Shown here piece by piece: positions 1 through 12,188 of a stretch of 64,000 nt of DNA (positions are counted from its first letter, which is position 1; the number at the start of each line of letters is the position of its first letter). Location: assembly GCA_021186555.1 (NCBI GenBank), contig JAJKFL010000014.1, forward strand, positions 18,427,533 to 18,491,532, read 5' to 3'. This DNA is from Reticulitermes speratus (lineage: Eukaryota; Arthropoda; Insecta; Blattodea; Rhinotermitidae). A model generated the notes under the pieces. It was not told the origin of the DNA and searched no databases. It was given only the letters and a program-made list of their open reading frames with translations. Made by a program: the position numbers and the translations under genes.

Positions 1-213
1 TGCCTTCTAAAACACGTGATTGAAGGAACGTTAGAAGGAAGGATAGAAATGAAGGGAAGACGAGGGAGAAGACGTAAGCAGCTACTGGATGACCTTAAGG
101 AAAAGAGAAGATACTGGAAATTGAAAGAGGAAGCACTAGATCGCACCCTGTGGAGAACTCGCTTTGGAAGAGGCTACGGACCTGTCGTAAGGCAGACTAC
201 AGAATGAATGAAA
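1..213 (+). mobile_element. 3' end of an RTE-like LINE (family L-A), cut by window edge
   Basis: This stretch aligns without gaps to 37516-37728 with 11 mismatches in 213 bp (about 95% identity). It encodes the C-terminal tail of the retrotransposon polyprotein, rich in Arg/Lys, ending in G-P-V-V-R-Q-T-T-E and a TGA at 204-206. The element ends almost at the stop codon in a short GAATGAATGAA tail, the kind of microsatellite-like 3' end typical of the RTE clade. Unlike the copy at 35615-37728, this one keeps GAA where the other has a TAA stop, so its tail frame is open. The rest of the element lies upstream of the window. Clade assignment is by recall and not tested. Confidence 0.85.
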
Positions 214-2810
214 CTAACTGATGCTCTTTTCCTGAAAATAATAATAACTTACGTTGGTTCTTGTCTGTGCTCCTTATAGGCAATATCAATATGGCTGCAG
301 TACTACTATACACTGTAGTGAGGCGGAAATACCAGGACCAATCAATGTAGGACCTTGAAAGAACCTGGAAACGAGTAATACATGCATGGAGGGATTTTCC
401 AGGAAAATTGAAAATAACTGCCTTATGAATGCGCATTACTTTTCTTTCCATGAATCGTTAATTTGAGATCCAATATTTATTTCGTAAAATCAAGCCGACG
501 TTAAGTACGTGCGAGATATGAGTTGGCACGGGGCGACAAAAGTCGTGTTTTAGCAGTACAGCAGTGCAATCTGCAGTAGTAACAAACGAACAGTAATACC
601 CTACGAATGTTTCCACTATCTCCATCGTCATAAAAACATGATGTTCGCAAATTTTGTTCCGGGCAAGGTTGCATTACCCTTGAGACCGAAGCAGGAGGCG
701 CTTAGACTATCTTTCGTGCAGAGCGCCATTTCCACTTGCTCCAACCCTGCGTCACGTGTTGTTTGTAACAATGTGATAAGCACAAAATTACTAATGCGAT
801 TTCAATTCCAGACGTAAGCCACCTTCTTTATCTTGGCTTAGCGGGTCTCTGAGCCTTTATGGAAACTGTTTCAACTACGTGTGTTATATAGCATGGATGA
901 AATATGAACGTGATTATGATTAGGCCTACTGACTAGTTAAGCATTCGGAATGAGAAAAATGTGGCTTATTTTTAATGCTCTATTAAGCACTAGGCAGTAG
1001 AGACTGACAAATTCACGTAAACACTCAAATGGGGTAGTTGGTAACCAAGCCGAGATTCAAATGGGGTACCGCTCGAAAGGAAGCCTAACACATTTTCGCT
1101 ACAGTAACCTGCTTGGAGCTCTCTTGCCTTATAAAATTTTCACGCTGTAAAGGAATATTTAGGAACAATATTTTTAATATCATAAATTAGATTGTGGATA
1201 TATTATAGCAAGTTTTAAAACTACGAAGAGTGAGAAGGCTACGCCAAGAACCAGTGTTTTCTCTTTCAATAAATAGGGTTCTAAGAAATCTTCGATCTGA
1301 GCTACGTCTATCCAGTTTATTTTTGAGTCCCCCTTACATGTACAAGCTTTAGTGACTATAATTGAGGACACACTACATAAAAGCGTAAGGAACGCGACTG
1401 AGAAAAAGTTAAAGTAAGCATACGTGTAGGAAATATCTCTTGGTAAAAATATTAGTCACCAGAGAAGGTATTGCAACTCCTTCGCTTCCCCAACTTCTTA
1501 TCCTTTCAAAATGTTAATGGCAGAGGTGATCGATAGCAGAAAGTAGATGGTAAATAAACAGGGGGAGTCGAAGCAGTGTCGCAGAAAGATAGGAGTTTAG
1601 ACTGCCATTTTGGGTGCTTTGTGCTTCACCAACTTTAATTTACAACAGCTTTAAACTTTTCTCGATCAGTAAACGTTTACAGCCCTACAACCTCATGCAA
1701 CATTATAACTCGGCATGTCACACACTGTGACTGTCCGAGGTTTCCTTTGTCCCTCAGAATTATAAACATCATCGAAATACGGACATTTGTAATTGGGTTT
1801 GTTTCCTCGAAACTTAGAAATGGAATTTGTCGACGTTCTGTAGATGAGGCGAACAAACAGATGACAACCGCACACTTCAGGACAGCGACTAGGAGAAAAA
1901 TAAATAATAATAAAAAGAGGTGCAACAAATTTACTCTTGTATTTACCGTTCACTAGTCAAAATATAAAGATTTAAGTAGAGCGACATTTATTAGAAAAGC
2001 CTTTCACGCATCCTACATGATTCGGCAATGTTTTCCCACTTTCTGGGGTGTATAATTAAGTGAAAGCATTAAAAGTTTGCAATACATGTAATATGCCGAG
2101 GACATTTGTGGTACATCTTCAAGTTTAAAACAATTGTATATTCATTACAAGTAAATACAATTTTTTTTCTCCTTCTTCTTCCCCTTCAGTGTGTCTTTTT
2201 TAAGTTGTTCAATGCAAGAAGCGATAAATTATTTTTGTGCTTCGGTTAAACGCCAAATTTTGTTCTCAGAAGTTTGTAGTTTTGTCGTTCTGTAAATATT
2301 ACACATGTAATTTTATTTATGTATTTCTTTACAAGTTTTAAGGAATATTTGTTTCAATTTCTCTTTATATTACAATAGTTTAGTTACATTAGACTTTATG
2401 TTAATATCTTGCACTATTAGCTATTGCACTACCCTGGTTCTTTTTTGTCTTTTTGCACTGTGGTTATGGCACGTGTCATCTGTCTGATTATAAAATATTA
2501 GTCGTGGTAATTATGTTATCAGATTTCTTAATTAAAGTGCATGATCGATGAGTTTTAATTAAAAACCTTATTTGGGTTTAAGAACTCTCTGGCCGGGCAG
2601 AAGAGAATACTTCATTCTACGTGTTTTTTCTGTTAACTAGTTTACTTTCTTGTATGCATGAATATTACAGCTTTATTTTATTTTCATAATTCGACCCTTC
2701 CTAGCTTACACTACCTTCTTCATGATACCTTCTAAATTGCCATACTTATACGTCATTGTGTGTGTAACGCATAAGCAGTGCTCTGTATTAAATCTAACAT
2801 CATGCATGTA
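214..2810. other. No recognisable gene or repeat
   Basis: AT-rich sequence with only short chance frames on both strands. A T-rich patch lies at 2160-2200. I see nothing that identifies an exon, RNA gene or known element. Confidence 0.5.
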
Positions 2811-3077
2811 TTCATTAAATATCACCGCGGAGGCTTGGGTTCGATCCTGGGTCAGTCCACGTAGGATTTGTGGTGGGCAAAATGGCACTGGGACAGATTT
2901 TTCCCCGAGTACTTCAGTTCTCCCCTGTCCATTTCATTCTACATGTGCTCCATTACAAGGAAAAAACGAAAAAACGTATAATTTTCATCACAGGGTTGCA
3001 CAATAAGCCTCAAGTTTGCGGTGCGTCCGTAGCATCTGCTGCGGGACCCTTCACCACAAGAAAAATTTCATTAAATA
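2811..3077 (+). mobile_element. SINE S-C, 5'-truncated, with 11-bp target-site duplication
   Basis: The body (2822-3066) matches, in opposite orientation, the SINE at 32498-32779. It starts inside the tRNA-like head, at the CCGCGGAGGC block just before the B box (GGTTCGATCC at 2838-2847), so the A box is missing. The copy is therefore 5'-truncated. The body ends in the shared CCCTTCAC block and a short A-rich tail. A perfect duplication, TTCATTAAATA, lies on both sides (2811-2821 and 3067-3077), which shows insertion by target-primed reverse transcription. An internal Pol III promoter of this copy is incomplete. Confidence 0.85.
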
Positions 3078-4719
3078 CGACGTTTAACAATGGGCCCATT
3101 TGTCCTACACAATACTTATAACACGCAAAATATACAAGAAAAAAACACTGTGTTATTTATACAGACCGAAACAGGATCCGAAATATCACTGAAAGTACCA
3201 AATCTGGGGTTTATTTAAGGCAAAAAAGAAAATTAATTTATCGCCTTTTGCATTGAACATCACACAAAAAGGAAATACTTTAAAAAGTAAGCGATTTAGT
3301 AACACTTCGAAGGCTCAAATTTATATAACTAATACACAAAAATTCATTTCGTGTCGCACAGAGAACAAATTCCTTCTCTGTTACAAAGACCAGTCAGCTT
3401 ATCTTGCTTAGGAAATAATCTGTGTTTATTGCGAAAATAATATGAAAGACAGAAATAATTGTGCCGGCAAAATGCTGAGTTTTAGAAACATAAATACTTT
3501 ATGGGAAAAAAGCAGAGTTTGTAAGTGTAAGAGCAGGTGGGGTATACAAATATAAATATATATATATATATATAATATGTAGGCCTACATCAAATATACA
3601 AAGCTTTAAAAGTTCAAGAATCTTTAATCGTATATTTTAAACTTTAACACGCTCTGTTACATAATATTTAAAAATGTAGTTCTACCTCACAGCAAACACA
3701 GTGTCACCACTGCAAAGATCAATCAGTTGTTTCGGGAAATAGTCGCTGGTTATTCTGGGATTCGTATGAAGCACATAAATGAGACTAAATTCTGGGTAAA
3801 ATGTAAACAATTTTGTTACACCAGCTCGTATACATAGAAAATGTTTTCTTTTAAAGGCTTAATATCAGGCCAGTTATTTCCCTCGAGTATGGGCAGCTTA
3901 CAATCCCATCTGCCTGACTTCATAGGCCTGGCAAGCCATCTCTTGATCTGCTACCTTCAGCATTTTAAAAGCTTAATCTTATAACAAAGTGTCTAGAAAG
4001 TTTTCGGATTTGTTTTTATTTAAAGAAAATATGTTAACCAGTGCGGTTGTTTACTTCTGGTATATAGTGACAATTACGTATGTAAAATTGGGCAGAAGAA
4101 ACTTCAGGGCAGGAAAGAAAACCGAAAAAAAATTGTTTAAAACCTGTCACAAAGCGGCATGCCACAGGCACGTAGTTATACTTTCGTTTTGAAGTTCCTG
4201 GTACCTGCAGCGAGTCAGGGATGTTTGAACCATTCTGCACTTTGATGAAAAGCTTAACAGCTGTCCTTGACTGGGGGTCTCAGATTAATTTGTTCGCTCA
4301 ACTCCAGAACTTCTCTTGCGGATACGTCATGCTTTATTGCTGTGCGTGAAAGCACAGGTGCACAACATACAGACTACGGGCCTTTTACTAGCGATCACGT
4401 CCAGGTTTTATGAAAAGAGGGGAAAAACTCACCGTTCTTATTAATTCAACCCTCCAGTGACTTATTTTTTGTTACCATGCCTAACATAACTATGCACAAA
4501 TGCTGATTGAGGCTTAGTTTCTGAAACGACGCCGTCTCAGTTACAGAGGTTACGCAGCGTCAAATGAGAAAGACAATTTTCAGTACCCAGCAGGAAGAGG
4601 CAACGAACGATGTGGCCGTGGCTGAAATTTTCCTGAAGGCACTGAGAAAAACTGCAAGATTTTTCGCGAGTATTAATTTAATTAGAATTACGTGTATAGA
4701 GGTAAAGATGTCCGAGTGC
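3078..4719. other. No recognisable gene; short TA microsatellite
   Basis: AT-rich DNA with a short (TA)n run at about 3553-3575. Frames are short and uninformative. Nothing else recognised. Confidence 0.5.
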
Positions 4720-4862
4720 CCAAACATTACGCCACATAGAGGTTTGTAGGAGTGGACACAAAGCCCCACGCATTCTTGACTTCGGCACGGCAGGTGAATG
4801 ATCAGATTCACGCTTCGTCTGCTTTAGCCCCAGGAATATATGTGCTGGTGCCAACTGCATAA
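4720..4862 (-). mobile_element. SINE S-B fragment (3' half)
   Basis: Read on the minus strand it follows the S-B body order seen in better copies: a GGGGCTAAAGC block, a TGATCA..CACCT block, GCCGAAGTCAAGAATG, then GTGGAGCTTT-like sequence. The tRNA-like head is absent. It is a diverged relic without visible target-site duplications. Confidence 0.6.
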
Positions 4863-5159
4863 GAAGCTACATGGGGCCACAGTCTATCTGGAAGTGATGG
4901 CAAAGCATAAAACCTGAGCTACACAGCCGGTAGCTAGTCACTTTGCCGGCAGGTCTATCCCAAATTTGTGAAAGTTTTCATTTATGTGTGCAAATCTCTT
5001 TGCGTGGTACACGTACGTGGAACTTCAGCAAGCTCTAAACCAATACATTCGTATCTAACGTGCTGAAAAGCATCCACATGCAATAAGTGTGCAACACGCT
5101 GTTGGTTATTTTTAGAAGCACTGTCACATGGCGCAGTCATTCTCTATAGTTGGATAGTG

Positions 5160-5345
5160 ACTTATCTAATCCAGAAACTCTTCTCTTTCATGAAACCCGA
5201 AAGGTCATTACCGTGCTTGACAAAGGCTGCCACTATACCCTAGCCTGAACCGGATGAAACCAATCTATATTTTCACACACAGCTGCCTTATGATCTACTT
5301 GAATATTATTCTCCCATTTACGCCTAGGTCTACCAAGTAGTCCCT
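5160..5345 (-). mobile_element. LINE family L-B, 3'-end fragment
   Basis: On the minus strand the sequence reads as a decayed version of the C-terminal tail shared by all L-B copies here: a G-R-P-R-R-K-W-E-N-N-I stretch, an aromatic/acidic I-D-W segment, then a valine-methionine run and a stop close to the 3' end. The same order occurs at 46340-46565, 24940-25325 and 52870-53300. No RT core is left. Assignment rests on similarity to the other copies in the window and on recall of this very common insect LINE tail. Confidence 0.6.
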
Positions 5346-7519
5346 TCAATTAAACAGATCTAATTAAAACTTGATAGGCTTTTTATGCTTTCTACATGTG
5401 CCCCGTACATACCCAATATAATAACACTAATAATATTGGCTAAATTATATTACTTAAACTGTTTCAATACAATTAGAGCCTCCTTACGATACCCACAAAG
5501 CGATATTTAGAATTCGGTTCTACCAAATGTTGCCCTACACCTATGTATTCGTCTTCTTTAATGACAAGGTGCTTTATCAGGGAAACCTATTACTGAAGCA
5601 GAAAATAAATTCGCAGTACTCGAGGTTTAATCGGACTGGAGACGAATGACAAGTTCCTGAGGGTTATTAGCAAGGGATCTAGCTAAGCATGTTACAATTG
5701 CATTGTCCACCGTGACACTTAGAGTGACATTTGTCTGTTTTGTTTTTTAGCAGTGTCTCTAGTCTATCAAAGTCGTTATCACCATCTAGCCTACAGTCAC
5801 GTTTTTTATATACAAACGCTGTTAATAAGCGAATGAGATCAATAATAGAATAAAAGGAAGCGGACCTCCGAACGTTTGAATTTGAATTACTCAGCTTGTG
5901 AGTGCATGCGCGGTTGAGTAATTTATTTATTGATTGATTGATTGATTGAGTGAGTGAGTGAGTATTGAGTGAGTGAGCTGTTGCCTGATAGATCAATTCA
6001 GTGACTAAGTGACTGAGTACCTCACTGATTGAGAGAAGGAGTGTGAGCAAGCCAGCGAGTTCTAAATCCGATGGTAGACCGGTTTATGAAGAGCGACAGA
6101 TGGACGTACTGGTAGTCGGAATGATCGGCAAAAATTGGCCCTTGGGTAATTTCATCAGACATGTTGAAGTATTTCAATTTTGTACTGAAGAGGATCAAGA
6201 ACTGAACTGTTGTGTATTTTACTCCCACTCGCTTGAACTGCTGCTTGATAGTGGAGGGGAGGGGGAAGATTTCGGCTACAGTGATCGTGATTTTCCTCTA
6301 TCGTGAGGTTCTGTTTACTGACTGAATTTACAATTGGTTTCTGCTCCGATAGTTACTGCTGTCATTGACTGAGAAGTTGATTGCTTTTCTTTGACGTCAT
6401 ACTTCAGTCACAGCTAATTTAAATTTTGAAATACTTATAAAAGCAGAAATTTCAAGAAAATATAGAAAATATGACTTTTTAAATGCAGAGTTGCGTTATA
6501 TTAGTGCTATTATTGTTTACCATGCAAACTAACTACATGAGCCGGTGAAGTAGTTTGCCGTTATCTTATCTGCCTGATGCTTAGAAGGTATGTGGTATAT
6601 GGTATGCGGTATGTAATTCATATACACTGTACTGTATATCAAGAAATGACATGGCTATGAAACAAATCTGATTTGCAGCACACAATTGGAGATCACCTTC
6701 CCACTGTTGGTAGGAAGCAGAGAGCCTGTAGCACTAGTGCAATAATAATGTGTCCGGGTCAAGATATGGAGAGGTAGTTAGAGCAAGGCTCGTGTAAACG
6801 TTATCACACTACGTAGAATTATCAATTATTTCTCTTCTACTTGTCTAGATACTTACGACAGTAATCTTACGAATAACGTTTGTAGATATTTAACGGTTTA
6901 TATTAATGTTTTCCTTAGGACAAGGCGTTTCTTTAGAGACAACTAAGGAAGTACTATATTTGATCTTCGAATAAAGCAGTTACTTCTTTAGACCAATAAT
7001 GAAACCAAAACTACATTCGCAGGAAAACTTCAAGTGTACACCTCGTGCATTCAAATAACAAATGTAATGAAAATCCTTTGAATAAATTTATAGAAAAAAG
7101 CGTGATTAGATAGATGGATACGATACCCCATGTAGGTCCTATACGTTAACTTTATGCACATTGTGCAAAATCGCATAACAAATTAACGATTATTAACAAA
7201 CCTTATGAAGTCACATTATCCGAATAAAACGCCATCATCCAAGCAGTCTCTAGACCATGCACTAATCAATGATGCTGCTCAGATTTCGCAATTTTGAGTG
7301 GCGATAAAACCACAAAATTATCCCATAGCTCTGCTCATAGTTTTTCTTCTTATAAAGTTCAGCTACGTTCTGTGAGGCCACACTAAGCCGTCTCTGCCAT
7401 GTATTGTGGCGTAAAATCATGTAGGAATAAACCTCTGTAAAAATTCACGCTTCGTTCGCCAACTTGAAACATAATACGAAGGCAGATTTAAAAATAAAAA
7501 TAGCAGCAAAAGAATAGGC
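5346..7519. other. No recognisable gene apart from a simple repeat
   Basis: Except for the GATT/GAGT repeat at 5929-5979, I see only AT-rich DNA with short frames. The 123-codon frame on the minus strand at 5679-6050 runs through the simple repeat and is not supported as a gene. Confidence 0.5.
5929..5979. repeat. (GATT)n/(GAGT)n simple repeat
   Basis: Tetranucleotide TGAT units change into TGAG units, then continue degenerately to about 6035 as scattered GAGT/GACT words. This is a microsatellite with diverging units. Confidence 0.9.
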
Positions 7520-7860
7520 GGGCGAAAGGTGCGTTAGCTACGAACTGTAAGAGCGTATGAGACACTGGGTGTGTCAGCAACGGACTTTTAAGAAAACACA
7601 GTACGTTAGCTACCACCTGCAGAAAATTATGTGACTGGTAACATATATATCTTACTGTTTGAGAACTGTAAAAATTTATAGAGACACACTACAGGTCTAT
7701 TAGCTACAAATATTTAAGAAAGCAAAATATATTAGCAACTAACTCTAGAAAAGGATTGAACTGGTAACAGGTGTAATGTTTACTTAAACATTCTAAAAAC
7801 TTGTAACACAGATTGCATGTGTTAGGCACCAACTTTAAGAAAAGTAACATCAGATACCAC
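7520..7860. repeat. Degenerate tandem repeat, period about 125 bp
   Basis: Words such as TTAGCTAC, AACTGGTAACA and TTTAAGAAA recur. The block CTGGTAACA occurs at 7635 and 7761 (126 bp apart). TTAGCTAC/TTAGCAAC-like words occur near 7534, 7575, 7606, 7700, 7731 and 7829, most compatible with a unit of about 125 bp made of two related halves. Divergence is high, so this may be an old satellite fragment of about three units. Confidence 0.45.
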
Positions 7861-8719
7861 TGTAGGAAGTGGATTATTTTTCTATGGGTTGTAAGGCAGA
7901 ATTTTCCTTGCCTCAAAAAAAATTATTTATCTTCCAAATAATACCGTATCCCGTATTACGTTAAGGTTATGTAATCCATCTGATTAAAAGACTTCATGGA
8001 AACTAGAATGTTACGTCATGCAAGCTTCACAATTCATGTTTCTTACTACTGGCAGGACGACAAACCCGAGAATGTCAGTTGCTGACAGACAATAATTTTT
8101 GTAAAAAATTTTGTGAAAAGAGGGCAGTTGGGAAAAACAAATACATACAATACAAAACGATAAAAAAGTACTGTTTATGTTGACAGTCTGAAAATCAGTA
8201 CATGAATAGAGGAAAACGTGACACCCATTTGTGCTCGTTGGCACCCGTTTCTACACGTCCACACCCGTTCGTGATCGCAGACATAGCTGTTACTCAGTTC
8301 TTACAATACTTATTCTATGTGTTTCAATTTGATGGGCCTTAAAAGGTCAGTAAAAACTCTACAAACGTGTCTCCACTTCAGACACAATCAATACTTCTTC
8401 GTATGGATTGCCTGATTATATAAGTGACTGCATATCAATACAGCAATCATTTCACGGTCGTTTTAGACGTCGAATTATTACAATCAGTTTATCTATTTAC
8501 TAAGCACTCTGTACTTTACTTTCTAAAAACACTTCCGCTCGGTACTGATATTATGTATTATAATCGTACAGACCCACTAGAGAGGGTGCTTACTAAACAA
8601 GTACTTCAAGTTAATGTCTTCTTTGTTGTTCTGCCTTTCGCGGCTGAAAAGGCTGACGTAACTATAGATTAATAATTCAAGCTCTTAATTTACCACAGTA
8701 GATCCTAATAGTTTCTGTG
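7861..8719. other. No recognisable gene or repeat
   Basis: AT-rich DNA with two short frames of about 80 codons that match nothing I recognise. Confidence 0.5.
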
Positions 8720-8975
8720 TCGGCAGGGATAGCGTAGTCGTTATAGCAAATGGCTATGTGCTGAAAGGTAGGAATTCCAACCCGGTGGGCGCGAGATTTC
8801 CGCACCAATCCAGACTGGACCCGAGGCCCACCCAACTTCCTGTATAATGGATACCGGGGCTCTTTTCCGGGAGTAAAGCGGCCGGGACGTGGCGTTAACC
8901 ACCCATCCTAATCTAACGCTAAGGTTAAAGAAAGGGTAGAGCTATACTTCTCCCACCCTTCGTGCCTTTATCACA
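8720..8975 (+). mobile_element. SINE S-B, near full length
   Basis: The 5' head is tRNA-like: an A-box-like TAGCGTAGTCG near 8733 and a degenerate B box near 8772-8784. The body then shows the family blocks in order: ACCCGAGGCCCACCC, GGATACCGGGGCTC, TTTCCGGGAGTAAAGCGGCC, an ACCACCCATCC block and a CTAACGCTAAGGTTAA block, ending near the GTGCCTTTATC word. The same order is seen at 58140-58415, 43795-44070 and 61080-61290. Pol III transcription is expected for the family, but this copy's B box is damaged. Confidence 0.75.
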
Positions 8976-10538
8976 TATTATAGAATGAATTTTGCGTGAA
9001 TAGTTTATGTGGCATAACATCGTTAGAAGTGAAAGCATGCCTGCGTAAATACCATGTATACGTCAAATTTAATACGTTTATGATCATTTCGATTCGGAAT
9101 TCCTGATCCATTTAGCACTGTAGTGTTAACAGTTTCCTGGTTATGAGCAACTGTTAACCTTGCGTTATTAATCTATATACCGTAACACGATTATGTGTTC
9201 TGCTTTACTGCAGTCTCCTACGCAATCGAAAGGATGAATTTTAAAACTGACACACTATAAGCCTACATGTGTTTGGTTGTCTGTGTAAGCTGATTTGTAT
9301 CAAACTGAAAAACCTATTCTAAAATATGTTACTACTTTGAAACGCCTATAATTTTACCACGCTTCCAAACACATTCCGTTAATATTAAATAAAATACTTT
9401 AATCAGAGTTGCCTATGTCCGCTACACAGTATATCCCGCTTCACAGAAACACACACACATGTAATATCGTTACTTTATATTTAATCATAAGCCTATGTAC
9501 ATATTGATGAAAAATAAGGCGATTATAATTTAACGATAACGGTGAAAAAAGTTGTTAAATTTGATAGACCTGCAATTATAGAGGGTCTAAAATAGTCACA
9601 CGTGTTGAATAAAATGTACGTGGGAAAACCAACCGAAGAAAATGGCAGAGACGGTTGAGGAAGAGAATGGCTGAAGGTGATAGGATGCTGTATGATATGA
9701 CGCTTATGCGATATTTACCATAAGGCTTAATATAAGGGACGTGTGTTGCACAAAAGTTGATGCCAGCAGGCACAGCCATTAGTAATATGTAATTGAGACT
9801 GAAACAAATAAATATTATTATATTATATTATATTATATTACACATGTTTTATAAGGCTAGTGGATACATACTGTACGTGAATAATGACTATGAAATACGT
9901 AGGATTAAGCTTACCTTTCTGCTCCTAAACCCTCTAGATATATAGCTATATTCATTCCAAATTTTCTTCAGGTGCCCACAATTTCTTCGTTCCAGTGTTT
10001 TGAATTTCAATGCTAACGTTGGTATTCTGCTTCTTTTTATTCCCTATACTTGTAATAGACACGTTATTGGTTAGCGTTTAGATTCACTGATGAATTACTT
10101 AAACATTTAATTCTTTTTGTATGTGCATGTACCTTTTTGGTATTATAGTCTTGTAATATCAAATAAAGATATTACAAAGCCAGATTGTGTTGTTTCACGT
10201 CTGTCGGTGTCTCGTTACCATATTTCAAACTATTAAATTCTCCTGTAATATTAAGTACTTCTAGTTTTTGTTTTTGAGTTTATTTCCAGACTTAACTTCC
10301 ATTCCTTTATTAATGTATGTAATTTCATATATTATTAAATAATATCAAAAATTTCCTGTTAATAATACTCTACTGGACTTGAATAATCCTAAAGTTAAAT
10401 TCTAAAATATCTTGTTCTTTCCATGCTTGATTTTCCTCAAAAACCTACCGCTACTGCCAAATTCAGTCACTGGACACGACCGTCAGCTACTTTCAACCAC
10501 CTCGCTATCTCACAACTAACTTCCCTTAAGCCCATTGT
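8976..10538. other. No recognisable gene; AT-rich
   Basis: Contains a TTATA-type microsatellite at 9813-9840. No element or exon recognised. Confidence 0.5.
9813..9840. repeat. (TTATA)n microsatellite
   Basis: Five to six tandem pentanucleotide units of A/T only. Confidence 0.9.
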
Positions 10539-10646
10539 AATATTTATTTCAATTTCCATGTCGACCATCCAAGTGGCTGCTCTCGAAGATGAACATCTTC
10601 GAGAGCAGCCACTTGGATGGCCGACATGGAAATTGAAATAAATATT
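10539..10646. repeat. Near-perfect palindrome, 53-bp arms, 2-bp spacer
   Basis: Left arm 10539-10591 and right arm 10594-10646 are reverse complements with one mismatch, separated only by AA at 10592-10593. Each arm holds the word ATCCAAGTGGCTGCTCTCGA or its complement. RNA from either strand would fold into a 53-bp hairpin. It lacks the GTTTCG module of the other foldbacks. Possible explanations are a foldback element, a miRNA/siRNA-like hairpin, or a snap-back sequencing or assembly artefact. Confidence 0.95.
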
Positions 10647-11118
10647 CGATACGCATTTCTAGCCTATTCCAATCCAGCAACATGCCCAGCTATTTGTATT
10701 CTCCTAGATTTTACTGTACTCATTAACTTACACCATAATCTCCTTACCAGTGCCTTCATATGAATTTCTAAAAGAACTCATCACTATTCTTGGACTATGC
10801 GAAATATGGAGGCAGGAAGCTCATTCGAAACAAAAATATTCTCCATGCTACACATCGTGATATACCAGAGGACTAGCCTTCCCATCAACACCGCTGTGAG
10901 AAATTCAATTCTCGAATTTACCGAACTTCTAAAAACGTTTTATCCTACAAAAGCGTTTGTGTGACAATCAGTATGAATATTAGTAAGTACCAGTTTCACA
11001 CGATACTTCTTCCTGTGATTTATATTTGACTAAACTCAGGGGAAAACAATCCTGTTTCCTGGCACGTATATAAGGCATATTCGTGCAGTAGTACCGAAAG
11101 GTAGCCGGTTCCACTCTC

Positions 11119-11135
11119 GGGGGGGGGGGGGGGGG
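11119..11135 (+). repeat. Poly(G) run, 17 G
   Basis: An uninterrupted G homopolymer able to form G-quadruplexes. Its exact length is error-prone in sequencing. Confidence 0.9.
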
Positions 11136-12166
11136 TAACCGGGTATCATTGGGCATTTCTGTGGTCTTTCAGATCTTCTATACGTCAGTTCCAGGTCAAC
11201 ATCCCTAAAAGGCCCAAGACTGCCTCCCTCCAAACCTTTACGTATATATTACAACTGGTCACTTTTAAATCTCATCCGAAGGTGCATAAAATCTGCAGTT
11301 AAAAGGCCATCTGTAGGCTATAGGCTGTGTGCGGTGTTACACATATGCTGTTGAGTGGCTCTGATAACTGTATGCATGTGAAATAAACACTTATCGAGAT
11401 CAAGAGATGTTCCTATAAGCCCATACAAACCCCCCACACTGATGGTGGTGAAAATATACTGACATCCAGCTCAATAAGAAATCCACACACAAGTGCTATT
11501 TCAGCTATAATCCGTGAGAATCGTATTTGGTAAACATCCGGCTGCAATCTCGTTCGGATATCGGCTGCCTTGATTAAACGTCCTTGGTATCGTCAGTTCT
11601 TCTAAGTCGTTGTCGAAAAGTAAACTGCAATAGATCACGAGAAGTTGCTGATCCATTACTCTAAACTGTTGAGGAATCTAAGAAAACCCGATATATTTTT
11701 CTTGTGGAGTCCCTTTCAGGGTCAACCTGAAAGAGACTGCAAACTCCTCTGAAACGTCGGGAAACTTTACCACTTCAGGATGGTGCAATATCCACAACAA
11801 TTTTTCTTTGCGTGATCTGACTCAGCAGTGAATTTTTCCAGGACTGATGCTTTGATAAAATCGTTCAGAATTGCGCCCTGGATCTTTCAGGCTAGTAAGG
11901 TAAACACTAGCCTAGCCTATTATTCAAATTCGAGGATTAGAATCCACCGCTACAAGGTTCTTGAAACAAAAACGAATAAATAATTTTGTCATATAACAAA
12001 TAAGAACGTGAAGTGAAACATCTAACTCTCAAAACGAGGATTATGTCAGATTTACCCCATAAAATGGGCAGAAATATTCAGCATAATACTGTTGTACTAA
12101 ATTAGCCACTGTCACAGACCTTTATGGAACATATTTATTGTCGTCAAAGTTATTTAGAAGACACTA

Positions 12167-12188
12167 CACACACACACACACACACACA
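12167..12188. repeat. (CA)n microsatellite
   Basis: About 11 CA units, followed by a TA/CATA-rich stretch to about 12230. Confidence 0.9.

Noticed and set aside
5679..6050. 123-codon minus-strand frame
   Set aside because: It runs through the GATT/GAGT simple repeat, which avoids stops in this frame. No motif.
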